NCBI GenBank assembly: GCA_013696945.1 | Contig: JACCXQ010000058.1 | Span: forward strand, 1-13,170 | DNA: 13,170 nt | Source of the DNA: Chloroflexota bacterium | GTDB taxonomy: Bacteria > Chloroflexota > Limnocylindria > Limnocylindrales > CSP1-4 | Direction of reading: 5' to 3' | Part shown: piece after piece, positions 13,041-13,170 of the stretch | Layout of the letters: the number at the start of each line of letters is the position of its first letter | How positions within the stretch are numbered: position 1 is the stretch's first letter | Position numbers and translations under genes: made by a program | Notes under the pieces: generated by a model | What the model was told of the DNA's origin: nothing | Seen by the model: the letters and a program-made list of their open reading frames with translations, nothing else | Databases searched by the model: none

Positions 13041-13170
13041 TGAGCACCAACTCCTGGCTCCGCGTGATCCTGGCCATCTGGGTCATCGGCTTCCTCGTCA
13101 TCGCCTGCGGGCCGGCGCTGGCTGGGGATGGGATCGTCGGAACGCTCGCCGGCGGCGCGATCGGGCTCGT
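13040..13170 (+). CDS. Small membrane protein, start only (cut by window end)
   Basis: An open frame begins at ATG 13040, sharing its A with the pckA stop (TGATG), and runs off the window after 43 codons. The visible sequence MSTNSWLRVILAIWVIGFLV then IACGPALAG is a hydrophobic helix, and a second hydrophobic stretch rich in Gly starts at about residue 31. VIAC fits a loose lipobox, so it might be a lipoprotein, but a two-helix membrane protein is equally likely. Overlap with pckA suggests coupled translation. The family is not recognised. Confidence 0.6.
   Translation, partial: MSTNSWLRVILAIWVIGFLVIACGPALAGDGIVGTLAGGAIGL

Noticed and set aside
1..13170. CRISPR arrays, tRNA or rRNA genes, transposases, integrase sites
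   Set aside because: No regularly spaced repeats, no tRNA-like cloverleaf or rRNA core sequence, and no mobile-element protein was seen.

Overview
The window is GC-rich chromosomal DNA (roughly two thirds G+C or more by eye) with tightly packed genes, frequent GTG and TTG starts and weak Shine-Dalgarno sites at many genes. The best guess for the host is a Chloroflexota bacterium, perhaps of the Limnocylindria type. This rests on the SufB-SufD-Rieske gene order, an ECF sigma factor with an RskA-type anti-sigma factor, the codon bias, and repeated -10 boxes only 6-9 nt from start codons. It is inference; no rRNA gene or other phylogenetic marker is present. No phage, transposase, CRISPR array, tRNA or rRNA was seen.

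Layout. 1-2084 (+): the 3' end of a SUF iron-sulfur assembly operon (sufB C-terminus, sufD, small Rieske ferredoxin). 2092-2774 (+): a VapBC-like toxin-antitoxin pair with its own promoter and a palindromic operator over the antitoxin start. 5916-2810 (-): a three-gene operon of an ornithine cyclodeaminase/mu-crystallin family enzyme, an MSOX-type flavin amine oxidase and an unrecognised membrane-anchored protein. 5989-7906 (+), divergent from it: a small cupin, an ECF sigma factor and its zinc-finger RskA-like anti-sigma factor. 8268-7903 (-): a small membrane protein whose stop codon interlocks with that of the anti-sigma gene. 8349-9221 (+): lgt, prolipoprotein diacylglyceryl transferase. 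9222-9501: an intergenic region with a long rod-shaped inverted repeat that looks like a structured RNA gene. 9502-10917 (+): a cystathionine beta-synthase-type PLP enzyme with two CBS domains. 11268-10936 (-): a NIPSNAP protein. 11445-13040 (+): ATP-type PEP carboxykinase, followed by the start of a small membrane protein cut by the window end.

The gene content is mostly central metabolism and housekeeping: Fe-S cluster assembly, sulfur amino acids, gluconeogenesis and lipoprotein modification. Between these lie small regulatory modules (VapBC, cupin-sigma-anti-sigma). The most notable non-coding signal is the imperfect palindrome at 9266-9430. Its stems share one axis, and its imperfect pairs are mostly G.U when read on the + strand, as expected for a folded RNA. 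A second notable signal is the VapBC operator, made of two ATGCGCAT palindromes that contain the candidate antitoxin start codons.
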